From: Pedobacter quisquiliarum
GTDB lineage: Bacteria > Bacteroidota > Bacteroidia > Sphingobacteriales > Sphingobacteriaceae
Direction: 5' to 3'
NCBI RefSeq assembly: GCF_014642175.1
Contig: NZ_BMIL01000005.1
Coordinates: forward strand, 186,001-250,000
DNA: 64,000 bases
The translations under genes and the position numbers were made by a program. Numbering within the stretch: position 1 is the first letter of the stretch; each line of letters opens with the position of its first letter. Shown here one piece after another: positions 1-8,039 of this stretch. The notes below the pieces were generated by a model, which did not search any database, was not told the origin of the DNA, and saw only the letters and a program-made list of their open reading frames with translations.

Positions 1-1
1 A

Positions 2-595
2 TACAAGTACCGACAGGACATCCATACGCCGATCCGGAACTTCATTTCCGTAGGGCGACTGGCAGAAAAGAAGGGTTTTCTGGACTGCCTGGCTGCATTT
101 AAGCTGTTGCTGAAACATTACCCGGACCTTAAGCTTAAGATCGTGGGCACCGGAGAACTGGAACCAGAGATCCGGACCATGCTTGATGCGGAAGACCTTC
201 ATAATAATATTACGCTGCTGGGTGCTTTGCCGCACCAGAAAGTAAAAGAAGCTTTGCAAGCGGCAGATGCGTTCATCCTTTGCAGCAAAACCGGAGCGGA
301 CGGCGACATGGAAGGCATTCCAACGGTACTGATGGAAGCGCAAGCGATGGGCCTGCCATGCATCTCTACCCTGCACTCCGGCATTCCGGAGGTTTTTCCG
401 GAAGTCTCAAAGCAACTGCTGGCAAAAGAGGGAGACCCGATCGATATTGCCGCAAAAGTTAAAATCCTGCTGGACATGCCGGCAGATACTCTTGAAGAAA
501 TCCGGCTGGAAGGCCGAAAGCTGGTCGAAGAAGCATTCAACCTGAAAATAGAAACGGCGAAGCTCATTCGCTTAATGCAAACCTTTATAAAGTAA
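2..595 (+). CDS. GT4 glycosyltransferase, 5' truncated by window edge
   Basis: The frame is open from base 2, before the first ATG at 107, so the visible part is the C-terminal ~197 residues of a longer protein. It reads ISVGRLAEKKGF near the left edge, then KIVGTGELEPEIR and, further on, GIPTVLMEAQAMGLPCISTL. These are the nucleotide-sugar-binding elements of the GT-B fold C-terminal domain (GT4 family), including the E-x7-E type motif (EGIPTVLMEAQ). Expected role: transfer of a sugar from an NDP-sugar to a growing surface glycan at the cytoplasmic face of the inner membrane. The next gene begins one base after its stop, so the two are almost certainly co-transcribed. Acceptor and donor cannot be read from the sequence. 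Confidence 0.9.
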   Translation, partial: YKYRQDIHTPIRNFISVGRLAEKKGFLDCLAAFKLLLKHYPDLKLKIVGTGELEPEIRTMLDAEDLHNNITLLGALPHQKVKEALQAADAFILCSKTGADGDMEGIPTVLMEAQAMGLPCISTLHSGIPEVFPEVSKQLLAKEGDPIDIAAKVKILLDMPADTLEEIRLEGRKLVEEAFNLKIETAKLIRLMQTFIK

Positions 596-596
596 A

Positions 597-1703
597 ATGG
601 CAAGAAAGTTTATCATCTGTATTCCTTCATTGAGAATGGGCGGTGCGGCAAAAATCGCACTGAACCTGAGCGAGCAGTACCTTGAGGAGGGGATGGAGGT
701 AACAATCATCCTGACAGATGGCAACAGCAATGATCCGGACTTCAGTGCATTGCCCGAAGGCTTGAGGGTCATTAAGCTGCCCAGGATCGACATGCATCAT
801 TTTATCCGCCCCTTCATCAATGCCTACCAGCTGCTGAAGTATTTCCGGCAGATCAAGCCAGATGCTATTCTGGGTGTGCGGCACGATGCCACGATCATTG
901 CGGCACTCGCCTGGAAGTTGAACGGCAGGAAAGGGCGCTTTGTCATTCGCGACATCAACCCGATCACCAAAACCTTAAACCGCAATGCGGTGATGGTGGC
1001 CATGATCAAATCTGCCTACCGCTCCGCCTCGGCGGTTATCGCCAATTCAGATGATGTTGCGCAGGCATTACGGGAAAAAAATTGGCTTCCTGCGGAAAAA
1101 ATACACAAAATAGACAATCCCGTGCTCACCAAAAGCTTTTATAAAAAATCACAAATGGAAGTTAGTGACCCCTGGTTAGATGCTTCCAGCAGCCCTTTTG
1201 TTATCACCATCGGCAGGCTGGATAAGATGAAAGATCAGGCTACGCTCATCCGGGCTTTTGCCCTGGTGCGTGCGAAAACCGAGGCCAGACTCATGCTGGT
1301 GGGGGATGGGCCCGAGCGGCCGACCTTGCGTAAGCTGGTCAAAGATCTCAAGCTTGAAGAATCCGTAGCACTGCCCGGTGCCATGCAGAACCCATATCCA
1401 TACCTCAAACGTGCAGCAGTTTTCGTGCTCAGTTCAAAATACGAAGGTTTTGGCAATGTATTGGTAGAAGCATTATCACTGGGAAAGCCCGTTGTTTCGT
1501 CCGCATGCACAGGCGGGCCGGCCTACATCCTGCAATCAGGTAAGTTCGGCAGCCTGTTTCCCGTGGGCGATCATGAAGCCCTGGCGCAGCAAATACTGCT
1601 TGCACTGGCTAAACAACAGGATCCAGAGCCTTTAATACGCAGATCAAAGGACTTTTCTGCGGAAGTAATCGCAGGCGCTTACGGAAAAGTACTGTTTAAT
1701 TAA
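597..1703 (+). CDS. GT4 family glycosyltransferase
   Basis: A 368-residue GT-B glycosyltransferase of usual length for GT4. The N-terminus has the acceptor-domain glycine-rich start (PSLRMGGAAKIALNLSEQ). The C-terminal half has FVITIGRLDKMKDQATLIRA, LMLVGDGPERP and the donor-binding segment SSKYEGFGNVLVEALSLGKP followed by VVSSACTGGP. No signal peptide or membrane span is seen, so it is probably a cytoplasmic, peripherally bound enzyme. It starts one base after the preceding glycosyltransferase and is followed after about 50 bases by the cytidylyltransferase gene, giving a polysaccharide operon of at least four genes. The sugar specificity is unknown. Confidence 0.92.
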   Translation: MARKFIICIPSLRMGGAAKIALNLSEQYLEEGMEVTIILTDGNSNDPDFSALPEGLRVIKLPRIDMHHFIRPFINAYQLLKYFRQIKPDAILGVRHDATIIAALAWKLNGRKGRFVIRDINPITKTLNRNAVMVAMIKSAYRSASAVIANSDDVAQALREKNWLPAEKIHKIDNPVLTKSFYKKSQMEVSDPWLDASSSPFVITIGRLDKMKDQATLIRAFALVRAKTEARLMLVGDGPERPTLRKLVKDLKLEESVALPGAMQNPYPYLKRAAVFVLSSKYEGFGNVLVEALSLGKPVVSSACTGGPAYILQSGKFGSLFPVGDHEALAQQILLALAKQQDPEPLIRRSKDFSAEVIAGAYGKVLFN

Positions 1704-1755
1704 TTCTGAAAGCCAATTTAGGCCTTCGATGTTAGGTTATCGTTAAATTTATATT

Positions 1756-2181
1756 ATGAAAAGGATTATTGGTTATACCACAGGTGTGTTTGATTTGTTC
1801 CACATCGGACACTTAAACATTTTGAAAAGAGCAAAGTCGCAATGCGATGAACTTATTGTTGGTATAACAACAGATGAGCTGTGTATGAAACTCAAAAATA
1901 AGGTGCCCGTGATCTCTTTTGATGAACGCTGCAGTATTGTAGAGTCCATCCGTGTGGTAGACCGCGTGGTTGCGCAGGATCGCATCGATGAGCTTGCCGA
2001 TCACGAGCTGTACAGCTTCGACCGCATCTTCAAAGGCAGCGACTGGGAAGGCAGTCCGAAATGGACCGCACTGGAGAAAGAGTTTTCCAAAAAAGGGGTG
2101 GAAGTTATCTATTTTGAATACACGGCATCTACATCCAGTACATTGGTACGGTCGGTATTGGAGCAGAAAACCTCAGCATAG
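1756..2181 (+). CDS. glycerol-3-phosphate cytidylyltransferase (TagD-like)
   Basis: A 141-residue member of the cytidylyltransferase family, close to the ~130 residues usual for TagD. The N-terminus has the hallmark GVFDLFHIGHLNILKRAK containing the HxGH nucleotide-binding motif. It should make CDP-glycerol from CTP and sn-glycerol 3-phosphate. The C-terminal STSSTLVR stands where TagD proteins have the R-x2-G-I-S-T-T type motif, so the second signature is divergent. The neighbour immediately downstream is a CDP-glycerol glycerophosphotransferase, which fits the substrate assignment. The ethanolamine/choline-phosphate or FAD-synthetase-type relatives are the main alternatives, but length and context favour TagD. 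Confidence 0.85.
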   Translation: MKRIIGYTTGVFDLFHIGHLNILKRAKSQCDELIVGITTDELCMKLKNKVPVISFDERCSIVESIRVVDRVVAQDRIDELADHELYSFDRIFKGSDWEGSPKWTALEKEFSKKGVEVIYFEYTASTSSTLVRSVLEQKTSA

Positions 2182-2212
2182 TCAAGACTTAACATCTATA
2201 TATTAATAATAC

Positions 2213-3427
2213 ATGCGAGATAAGAAAATCACGTTAACCAGAATCCGTAAATTTTACTATGTCTGTCTGTCGAAAGCCGTTGCTTTACTGGTAAACAATA
2301 GGGGATCTAAACTTATCTTATTTGGTGCCCGGGATGGTGAATACTTTATGGATAACAGCCGGGCATTGTACGAATACTTCGAAAGAAACCATGCCCAGGA
2401 GAATTATTATTGGCTAACCACCAGTCCACAACTGGAAGCCCAAATGAAAGCCCAGGGCCTAAGGGTAGCCAGAATCGACAGCCTTAAAGGCGTGTACCTG
2501 CTCAACCGGGCGAAGTATGCGTTCTTCACAAACAGACTTCGTGATGTTTCGATCGACTACCGCGCGGTACCATCAGAGTTAAAGGTCATCTTCCTGAGTC
2601 ATGGCCAATCCATTAAGAACACCCGCCTGGCGGTTAATGCTGGGGTAGACGCGGGTTACCGCAAGGATACCGAAATTGCATCGCGACAAATGAAGTTCGC
2701 GGTGAGTACCTCACCTTTCATGGCAGAAGTGCAAGCGGCCAGCAATGGCCTGAAGCCGGAGATGTACCAGATCACCGGTTTTCCGCGCAACGACTGGATG
2801 ATCAATCCACCACAGGAGGCCCATGAAGAATGGAACCGCTTCACCGGTGGTAAGAAATACGCAAAGGTGATCCTTTACGCACCGACCTGGCGGAGAAATG
2901 AACCCAAAACGATGATGTTCCCTTTCGAGGACTACAATCCCGAGGAACTTGCCGATTTCGTGAACCGCAATAATATACTCTTGTTGTTGAGGCTGCATGT
3001 GCAGGAGCTTAGCGATAACCCAGGCTGCATCGAGTTGCTGAAGAAATTAAGCACACTGACGCCGAACATCCGCCTTGCAACCATCAAAGAATTCGTGGAA
3101 GCCAATTACCTGCTGCCATTTGTAGACGCACTCATCAGCGACTACTCTTCTATATACCACGACTATTTATTATTGAACCGTCCGATTTACTTCATCCCAT
3201 ATGATCTTGAGCATTTTGAGCGGGAGAACGGCTTCAAATACCCTTACCTTGAAATGCTGCCAGGCCCAGTGATCGGTACCCAGGAAGATTTATTTATGCA
3301 TTTCTCACGATTAATGGCGGATGATGATCAGTATACTGGACATCGTGCTAAATTAAGTAAGATGATTTATAGTTTTTTAGACGGTAATGCTTGTAAAAGG
3401 GTTGCCAATCTTATCCTCGAGTCCTGA
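2213..3427 (+). CDS. CDP-glycerol glycerophosphotransferase family protein
   Basis: A 404-residue protein of the TagB/TagF family. Family features seen are the N-terminal GARDGEYFMDNSRALYEYF segment, the central VILYAPTWRRNE and the C-terminal ALISDYSSIYHDYLLLNRPI with the family's D-Y-S-S element, then YFIPYDLEHFERENGF. Known members move glycerol-phosphate units from CDP-glycerol onto a polymer or primer at the inner membrane. It starts 31 bases after the TagD-like gene that would supply its donor. In a Gram-negative this more likely adds glycerol-phosphate to a capsule or O-antigen than builds wall teichoic acid; that is inference. A perfect 24-bp stem just downstream ends the transcription unit. 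Confidence 0.88.
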   Translation: MRDKKITLTRIRKFYYVCLSKAVALLVNNRGSKLILFGARDGEYFMDNSRALYEYFERNHAQENYYWLTTSPQLEAQMKAQGLRVARIDSLKGVYLLNRAKYAFFTNRLRDVSIDYRAVPSELKVIFLSHGQSIKNTRLAVNAGVDAGYRKDTEIASRQMKFAVSTSPFMAEVQAASNGLKPEMYQITGFPRNDWMINPPQEAHEEWNRFTGGKKYAKVILYAPTWRRNEPKTMMFPFEDYNPEELADFVNRNNILLLLRLHVQELSDNPGCIELLKKLSTLTPNIRLATIKEFVEANYLLPFVDALISDYSSIYHDYLLLNRPIYFIPYDLEHFERENGFKYPYLEMLPGPVIGTQEDLFMHFSRLMADDDQYTGHRAKLSKMIYSFLDGNACKRVANLILES

Positions 3428-3444
3428 GCGAAGCCCATATCCAA

Positions 3445-3498
3445 TATGCCATGAATAAAAAGCCCCGCAAACCAGCGGGGCTTTTTATTCATGGCATA
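3445..3498 (+). terminator. intrinsic terminator after glycerophosphotransferase
   Basis: Perfect 24-bp inverted repeat (3445-3468 against 3475-3498) with a 6-base loop. The core is GCCCCGC/GCGGGGC followed by TTTTTATT. A-rich and T-rich flanks on the two arms mean it could act in both directions. Confidence 0.9.
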
Positions 3499-3720
3499 AG
3501 TTAACCTTAAGCTAAAAATATCACAAGTTTGTTACTAAAAGTTGAAAATCAGGTGCTAAACAGATGTTCTACGAAAACTTATGAACGCTAGTTCCGCATA
3601 GTGTAGACATGCTCTACACAATCCAGGTGAAGAGAAAATCCATGAAAAAATATTTTAAAATATTTTATCTCCCGAAAAGCGCCCCCAAATGCAATTATCC
3701 TGCCATTTTAGGTTTTTATT

Positions 3721-3800
3721 CATAATAGTAGTAATTGACCGTGCCAAAAATCCTTTGATGGCACATTTTTCCCCTAAGGATTAGTAATTCTACTATTATT
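3721..3800 (+). promoter_or_regulatory. candidate structured leader of the first GH10 gene
   Basis: Lies 24-103 bases upstream of the GH10 start. Three pairings can be drawn directly. An outer stem joins ATAATAGTAG (3722-3731) to CTACTATTAT (3790-3799). A hairpin GTGCCA/TGGCAC (3741-3746, 3759-3764) is followed by ATTTTT. The hairpin loop AATCCTT (3749-3755) is the exact complement of AAGGATT (3776-3782), which would form a pseudoknot or a competing stem. The hairpin plus U-run looks like a weak terminator. Together they suggest attenuation or another RNA-level control; no known riboswitch class was recognised. The rest of the 3499-3720 gap is AT-rich with no gene seen. Confidence 0.4.
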
Positions 3801-3823
3801 GACTTAAAACCACTAAACAACAA

Positions 3824-5002
3824 ATGAGGTCCACCAACTCTACTGTCAGAAAAACAAACATTAAATTAGCCTTACTCTCCTTTTTACTAGTCACTGCAAA
3901 TCTAATGGCATGTAAATCTTCAATGGAAGAAGATCTTGCACCAATGGAGGAGTCTTCTACCGAACTGGTTAGTACAAAAGAACTTGGGGAAGTTGCTGAA
4001 AAAGGCAGCTACCACTTAAAAGACCACACCCTTCGTACGGTTTTCGATTTCCCGGTTGGGGCAGCGGTTGTTAAAGAATTATTAGATGATCCGGTTTATG
4101 CGGCAACGCTTAAGAGAGACTTTGGTCGTTTAAGTTCAGAAGGTAATTTCAAATGGGGTTCATTGCAGCCTGAAGAAGGAAAGTTTACTTTCGAAAAAGC
4201 AGATGCAATTGTAAAATTTGCACAAGAAAATAACATGCAGGTTCACGGTCACACGCTATTATGGGCACATGACGGAAACGAACCGAAATGGATTAAAGAA
4301 TACCAGGGTGACAAACAAGATTGGGAGCGCCTGATGAAAAAGCACATTACTACCGTTCTTAAACACTTCAAAGGAAGAGTTCAGTCATGGGATGTTGTAA
4401 ATGAAGGCATCAAACAAGGCGGTAAATACGTAAACTCCATCTGGTATCGTAAATTAGGACCAGATTATATCCTTAAAGCATTCAAATACGCACACGAAGC
4501 GGATCCAAACGTAAAGCTTTTCCTGAACGACTATGGTCAGGAGTATGGCGGTAAAAAAGTTAAATTGATCCTGGATATCGTAGATCAAGCCAGAGAACAA
4601 GGTATTCCAATTCACGGTATCGGTTTCCAGTTACACACCGTATTACGTATGGAGCCTTGGAAAATCAATGATAACCTTAAGATCTTTGCTGATAAACGCC
4701 TGTTAATCCACATCTCTGAGTTCGACGTATCTGTTCGTTACCAAATGCCTAAAATCTTCCCTTTGTCTGATGCATTGGCAAGAGCGCAGGGCGATAAAAT
4801 CAAACAAATCGTACGTGGCTACATGGAAAATGTGCCTAAAAAGCAACAATGGGGTATTACAACCTGGGGTGTTTCCGATAAAACATCTTACTTCAACAAA
4901 GGCTATGAAAATGCCGATCACGATTACCCATTGTTATTCGACAAAAACTATAAAGCCAAATGGGCTTACAGAGGATTTATCGAAGCCGGTTTAGGCAGAT
5001 AA
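3824..5002 (+). CDS. GH10 endo-beta-1,4-xylanase-like lipoprotein (paralog 1)
   Basis: A 392-residue lipoprotein: N-terminal signal with lipobox LMAC (Cys30) and then a single GH10 (beta/alpha)8 domain. The acid/base is in WDVVNEG (Glu194) and the nucleophile in HISEFDVSV (Glu299). GIGFQLHT, NDYGQEYGG and GITTWGVSD are also typical of the family. Two substrate-contacting positions differ from standard xylanases: the E-N-x-M-K motif is SSEGNFKWGS, and the His that normally follows GHTLxW is Ala (GHTLLWAHD). The N-terminus suggests membrane anchoring facing the periplasm or cell surface. It stands alone between two terminators, inside a polysaccharide-synthesis cluster with no SusC/SusD pair. 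It may therefore trim the cell's own glycan rather than digest dietary xylan (inference). Confidence 0.9.
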   Translation: MRSTNSTVRKTNIKLALLSFLLVTANLMACKSSMEEDLAPMEESSTELVSTKELGEVAEKGSYHLKDHTLRTVFDFPVGAAVVKELLDDPVYAATLKRDFGRLSSEGNFKWGSLQPEEGKFTFEKADAIVKFAQENNMQVHGHTLLWAHDGNEPKWIKEYQGDKQDWERLMKKHITTVLKHFKGRVQSWDVVNEGIKQGGKYVNSIWYRKLGPDYILKAFKYAHEADPNVKLFLNDYGQEYGGKKVKLILDIVDQAREQGIPIHGIGFQLHTVLRMEPWKINDNLKIFADKRLLIHISEFDVSVRYQMPKIFPLSDALARAQGDKIKQIVRGYMENVPKKQQWGITTWGVSDKTSYFNKGYENADHDYPLLFDKNYKAKWAYRGFIEAGLGR

Positions 5003-5019
5003 TCATCCCCACTTTACAG

Positions 5020-5053
5020 AAAGCTGTGCACTAAAACGTGTACGGCTTTTTTT
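5020..5053 (+). terminator. intrinsic terminator after GH10 paralog 1
   Basis: AAAGCTGTGCAC (5020-5031) pairs, with G-U wobbles, with GTGTACGGCTTT (5038-5049). A run of seven T's follows. Confidence 0.8.
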
Positions 5054-5134
5054 GTTTTAAGCGGCTTTGTTCTCTATCTTCCGCCCAAATTAAAGCGCTC
5101 AACACCTGATTTAACACACAAACAAAATTCATAA

Positions 5135-6211
5135 ATGAGCATCCGTTTAGTTATTGTTCTGCTCCTCCTTTGCAGCCCCTTTTTCAGCAACTCTAACGTC
5201 CTTGCGGTGCACAGCGAAGCGATCGTTGCAGATACCCCTACACTTAAGTCCGTAGTGCCTTTTCCCGTCGGTGCGGCAATCAACATCAAGCTCCTGCGTA
5301 AGCACCAAGGCTACCGCAATAAAATCATCAGTCAGTACAACAGCATCACGGCAGAAAACGCCATGAAGTTTGGTAAGCTGCATCCTTCCGAAGATGTATT
5401 TCGCTGGGCCGATGCCGATGAACTGGTGAACTTCGCCAGAACCAACGGCATGCGCATCCACGGCCATACGCTGATCTGGTCGGCCAAGAACCCAAAATGG
5501 GTAGATGCTTATAAGGGTGATAAAAAAGCCTGGAAGAAACTCCTGAAAACACATATCCAAACCGTGGTTAAACACTTTAAAGGCCGTGTGAAGTCCTGGG
5601 ATGTGGTGAACGAAGCGTTTGAGGATAATGGTAAATTAAAGAAGTGCGTATGGTTGGAGAATATCGGTCCGGAATACCTCGAGCTGGCTTTCCAATACGC
5701 GCATGAGGCGGATCCAAAGGCACTGCTGTTCTTTAACGACTACGGCCAGGAATACGGCGGAAGGAAGATGGAAGCCATCCTGAAGATGGTGAAGGACTTC
5801 AAAGCGCGGAAAATTCCAATCCATGGGCTAGGCTTGCAGATGCACGTGGTGGTACGGATGTCGGACAATGGTCTGGCTAAAGGTATCAGGATGGCGGCAA
5901 GCACCGGACTGCTTGTGCATGTTTCGGAGCTGGAAATTTCGGTGCGCTATAAGAAGCCCAAGGTTTTCCAGATGGATGATGAACTTGCCAACTTGCAGGC
6001 GCACAAATACAAAACCGTGTTTGAAGCGTTCCGTTCCATTCCTAAAAAGCAGCAGTTTGGCATCACCACCTGGAATGTTGGCGATGCGGATGCCTTTAGA
6101 AATGGTCCTTACAAGAACAAGAATCACGACCATCCCATGCTTTTCGATATGTACTACCGTGCGAAGCCCGCGTATTACGCGATCATAAATGCCATGAGCA
6201 GGCGCAATTGA
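5135..6211 (+). CDS. GH10 endo-beta-1,4-xylanase-like secreted protein (paralog 2)
   Basis: A 358-residue GH10 domain with a cleavable-type signal peptide (MSIRLVIVLLLLCSPFFSNS) and no convincing lipobox, unlike its two paralogs. It is likely periplasmic or secreted. Catalytic residues are present: SWDVVNEAF (Glu160, acid/base) and HVSELEISV (Glu265, nucleophile). The substrate-binding ENAMKFG is canonical here, but the His after GHTLxW is replaced (GHTLIWSAKNPKW). The tryptophan motif is GITTWNVGD. By eye it is the most divergent of the three and more GC-rich in codon use, so the family probably did not arise by one recent tandem event. It is followed after about 100 bases by an exostosin-like gene. 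Confidence 0.88.
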   Translation: MSIRLVIVLLLLCSPFFSNSNVLAVHSEAIVADTPTLKSVVPFPVGAAINIKLLRKHQGYRNKIISQYNSITAENAMKFGKLHPSEDVFRWADADELVNFARTNGMRIHGHTLIWSAKNPKWVDAYKGDKKAWKKLLKTHIQTVVKHFKGRVKSWDVVNEAFEDNGKLKKCVWLENIGPEYLELAFQYAHEADPKALLFFNDYGQEYGGRKMEAILKMVKDFKARKIPIHGLGLQMHVVVRMSDNGLAKGIRMAASTGLLVHVSELEISVRYKKPKVFQMDDELANLQAHKYKTVFEAFRSIPKKQQFGITTWNVGDADAFRNGPYKNKNHDHPMLFDMYYRAKPAYYAIINAMSRRN

Positions 6212-6318
6212 TACGGCAAATAATAGAATTGAATACAAACATTAACAGCGCATTCATCCTCCGGCACGATCCGGTATCTGCAGAGGGGCGTAGCATAAAT
6301 AAACCGTTTTAAAATTAT

Positions 6319-7422
6319 ATGGCAGATCTTAAGAAACTATCCAAGCAGGTAAAGGACAAATTGCACCGTAAATACCTTGATGTAGATCTATTCGTAACCC
6401 ATTTGAAGCGCAAAGCAGCGAACACTGCTGCGAAGCCGAATGGTAAACCAGCTGTTTGGTTCGACTTAAGTGGCAACAGCTATGTCCGGTTTAGCTACCT
6501 CGTTGCCAAGTTCCTGCAGTTGGAGGGCTATCAGGTATTCTACAAACCTAATCTAAAGTTCATGCTGAGCCTGGGTGCACCTTATGCGCGCCTGCTGATC
6601 CATGAAAATGAAGTGGTGTTTTCGAAAGAGGCCCCTGAAAATGCTGTGGCTGTATTTTCCGATCATCAAAGCAAGAAGCTTGGCTGCAAGTCCATTTCCA
6701 ACGATTACTTCTCAACCATCTTCAGGCACGACAAGCGCAGTTACCACATCCCCATCGGCATGCACCCCAATATGTACAAGCGTGGGCTTTGGAATGCACC
6801 GGTGTCTACGGAAGAGCGAAAGCGTTCCATCTTTTTTGCTGGAAACTTTAACCCTGCGGTTTACAAACGTTTAAGTAAGAACAAGAAGTTTGATATGGTC
6901 GATCGGGTAGAGATCGGACGGATGCTGAGTACCTTACCGAACTGCAGGTTCCCCAAAACATACGATGAATTGCTGAACAACCATGTGGAGGGTAAGATCG
7001 ACATCGTACAGCAAAGGAATTTTAAGGTGCCGATGGAGCTGCTTCGCCCAACCATCGCGCGTTATGCATTCTTCATCGCCTGCCCTGGGGTGGACATGCC
7101 ATTGTCGCACAACCTGATTGAAGCGATGTCTGTCGGCGCTATACCGATTATTCACCAGGAATATTCCGATATGCTGATGCCACAGCTGCAGGACATGAAA
7201 GATGCGCTGATCTATACCAATGAAAACTTCATGGAGGTGATACAAAAGGCGCTGCGTCTGGATGATCAGCAGATCGCCGGTATGGCAAAGCAAGTCGTAT
7301 CCTACTATGATCTTCATCTTACCCCTAAGGGTGTGGTAGAAAAGCTGGTGAGTCCAGACTACGATGAGTACTTCCTGAATGCTGAAAGAACGAGCGTTGG
7401 CATCATGAAGAAATCCCGATAA
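6319..7422 (+). CDS. exostosin-like glycosyltransferase
   Basis: A 367-residue protein resembling the exostosin/GT47 group. The C-terminal donor-binding stretch SHNLIEAMSVGAIPIIHQEY is the strongest signature, and FFIACPGVDMPLSHN just before it is also typical. A central segment (SIFFAGNFNPAVYKRLSK) precedes it. No signal peptide or clear membrane segment is seen, so a cytoplasmic enzyme adding a sugar to a lipid-linked glycan is likely. It lies between two GH10 genes and is followed by its own terminator. In eukaryotes this family makes heparan sulfate and acts in xylan/xyloglucan synthesis; using that to guess a xylose- or glucuronate-containing polymer here is inference. Confidence 0.8.
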   Translation: MADLKKLSKQVKDKLHRKYLDVDLFVTHLKRKAANTAAKPNGKPAVWFDLSGNSYVRFSYLVAKFLQLEGYQVFYKPNLKFMLSLGAPYARLLIHENEVVFSKEAPENAVAVFSDHQSKKLGCKSISNDYFSTIFRHDKRSYHIPIGMHPNMYKRGLWNAPVSTEERKRSIFFAGNFNPAVYKRLSKNKKFDMVDRVEIGRMLSTLPNCRFPKTYDELLNNHVEGKIDIVQQRNFKVPMELLRPTIARYAFFIACPGVDMPLSHNLIEAMSVGAIPIIHQEYSDMLMPQLQDMKDALIYTNENFMEVIQKALRLDDQQIAGMAKQVVSYYDLHLTPKGVVEKLVSPDYDEYFLNAERTSVGIMKKSR

Positions 7423-7443
7423 CACCTCTATTAAAATATTTGT

Positions 7444-7482
7444 AACCCGCAGCTTTAATCAGGTCTGCGGGTTTTCCTTTTT
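7444..7482 (+). terminator. intrinsic terminator after exostosin-like gene
   Basis: AACCCGCAG (7444-7452) pairs perfectly with CTGCGGGTT (7465-7473). A T-rich tail follows. Confidence 0.85.
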
Positions 7483-8039
7483 AGGGATGTAAATCCCGAA
7501 TTGAACACGTATTTACCCAATGTTCCCCAATTCACGCGTTTTTCCTCCCGTCGTTCTGCTGATCTCATCCCAAAATGGCGTTAAATTCAGCCGTTTTGAA
7601 GGTCTTTTTGGATCATTTTAGGCTTTTTGAAAAAATATTTTAAATTTTTTTCAATAGTAAATAGTGTACGATTGCGTTAAATGCCATAATATGGCGCGCT
7701 TCATCCATCGGCTACTAGCCATCTTCATTCTGGCGCGCTAATGTCCTATGTTGTAGGTGTTTGTCTAATCAATAATCCCGCTAAATAGGCGCTTCAAGGC
7801 CTTTCAATCAATGCCTGTTCTTCAAAAATAAACATCAACCAAGCTCAACCTAAACGTCTTAAATGCAATGAAAGGAGAAAGCCTTAGTGTATTTTTATGC
7901 TTCGCGCTGAATGCAAATACGTTGCCAAATACGTGTTCTACCGTATAAATATTTAATAACATAGTATAAATCCCAAAATGTTGCGTAATATTGCATTGTC
8001 AAACAACAACAAAGTATTACACCCTATAAAATCAACATC
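7483..8039 (+). other. long intergenic region upstream of GH10 paralog 3
   Basis: No gene is seen in these ~560 bases. The stretch around 7627-7650 (TGAAAAAATATTTTAAA) matches one at 3641-3657 upstream of GH10 paralog 1. A related TTTTAGGxTTTTT also occurs in both regions, so the two lipoprotein GH10 genes appear to share ancestral upstream sequence. GGCGCGCT occurs twice (near 7692 and 7733) as a short direct repeat. The length suggests a regulated promoter, but no confident promoter boxes were found. Confidence 0.45.
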
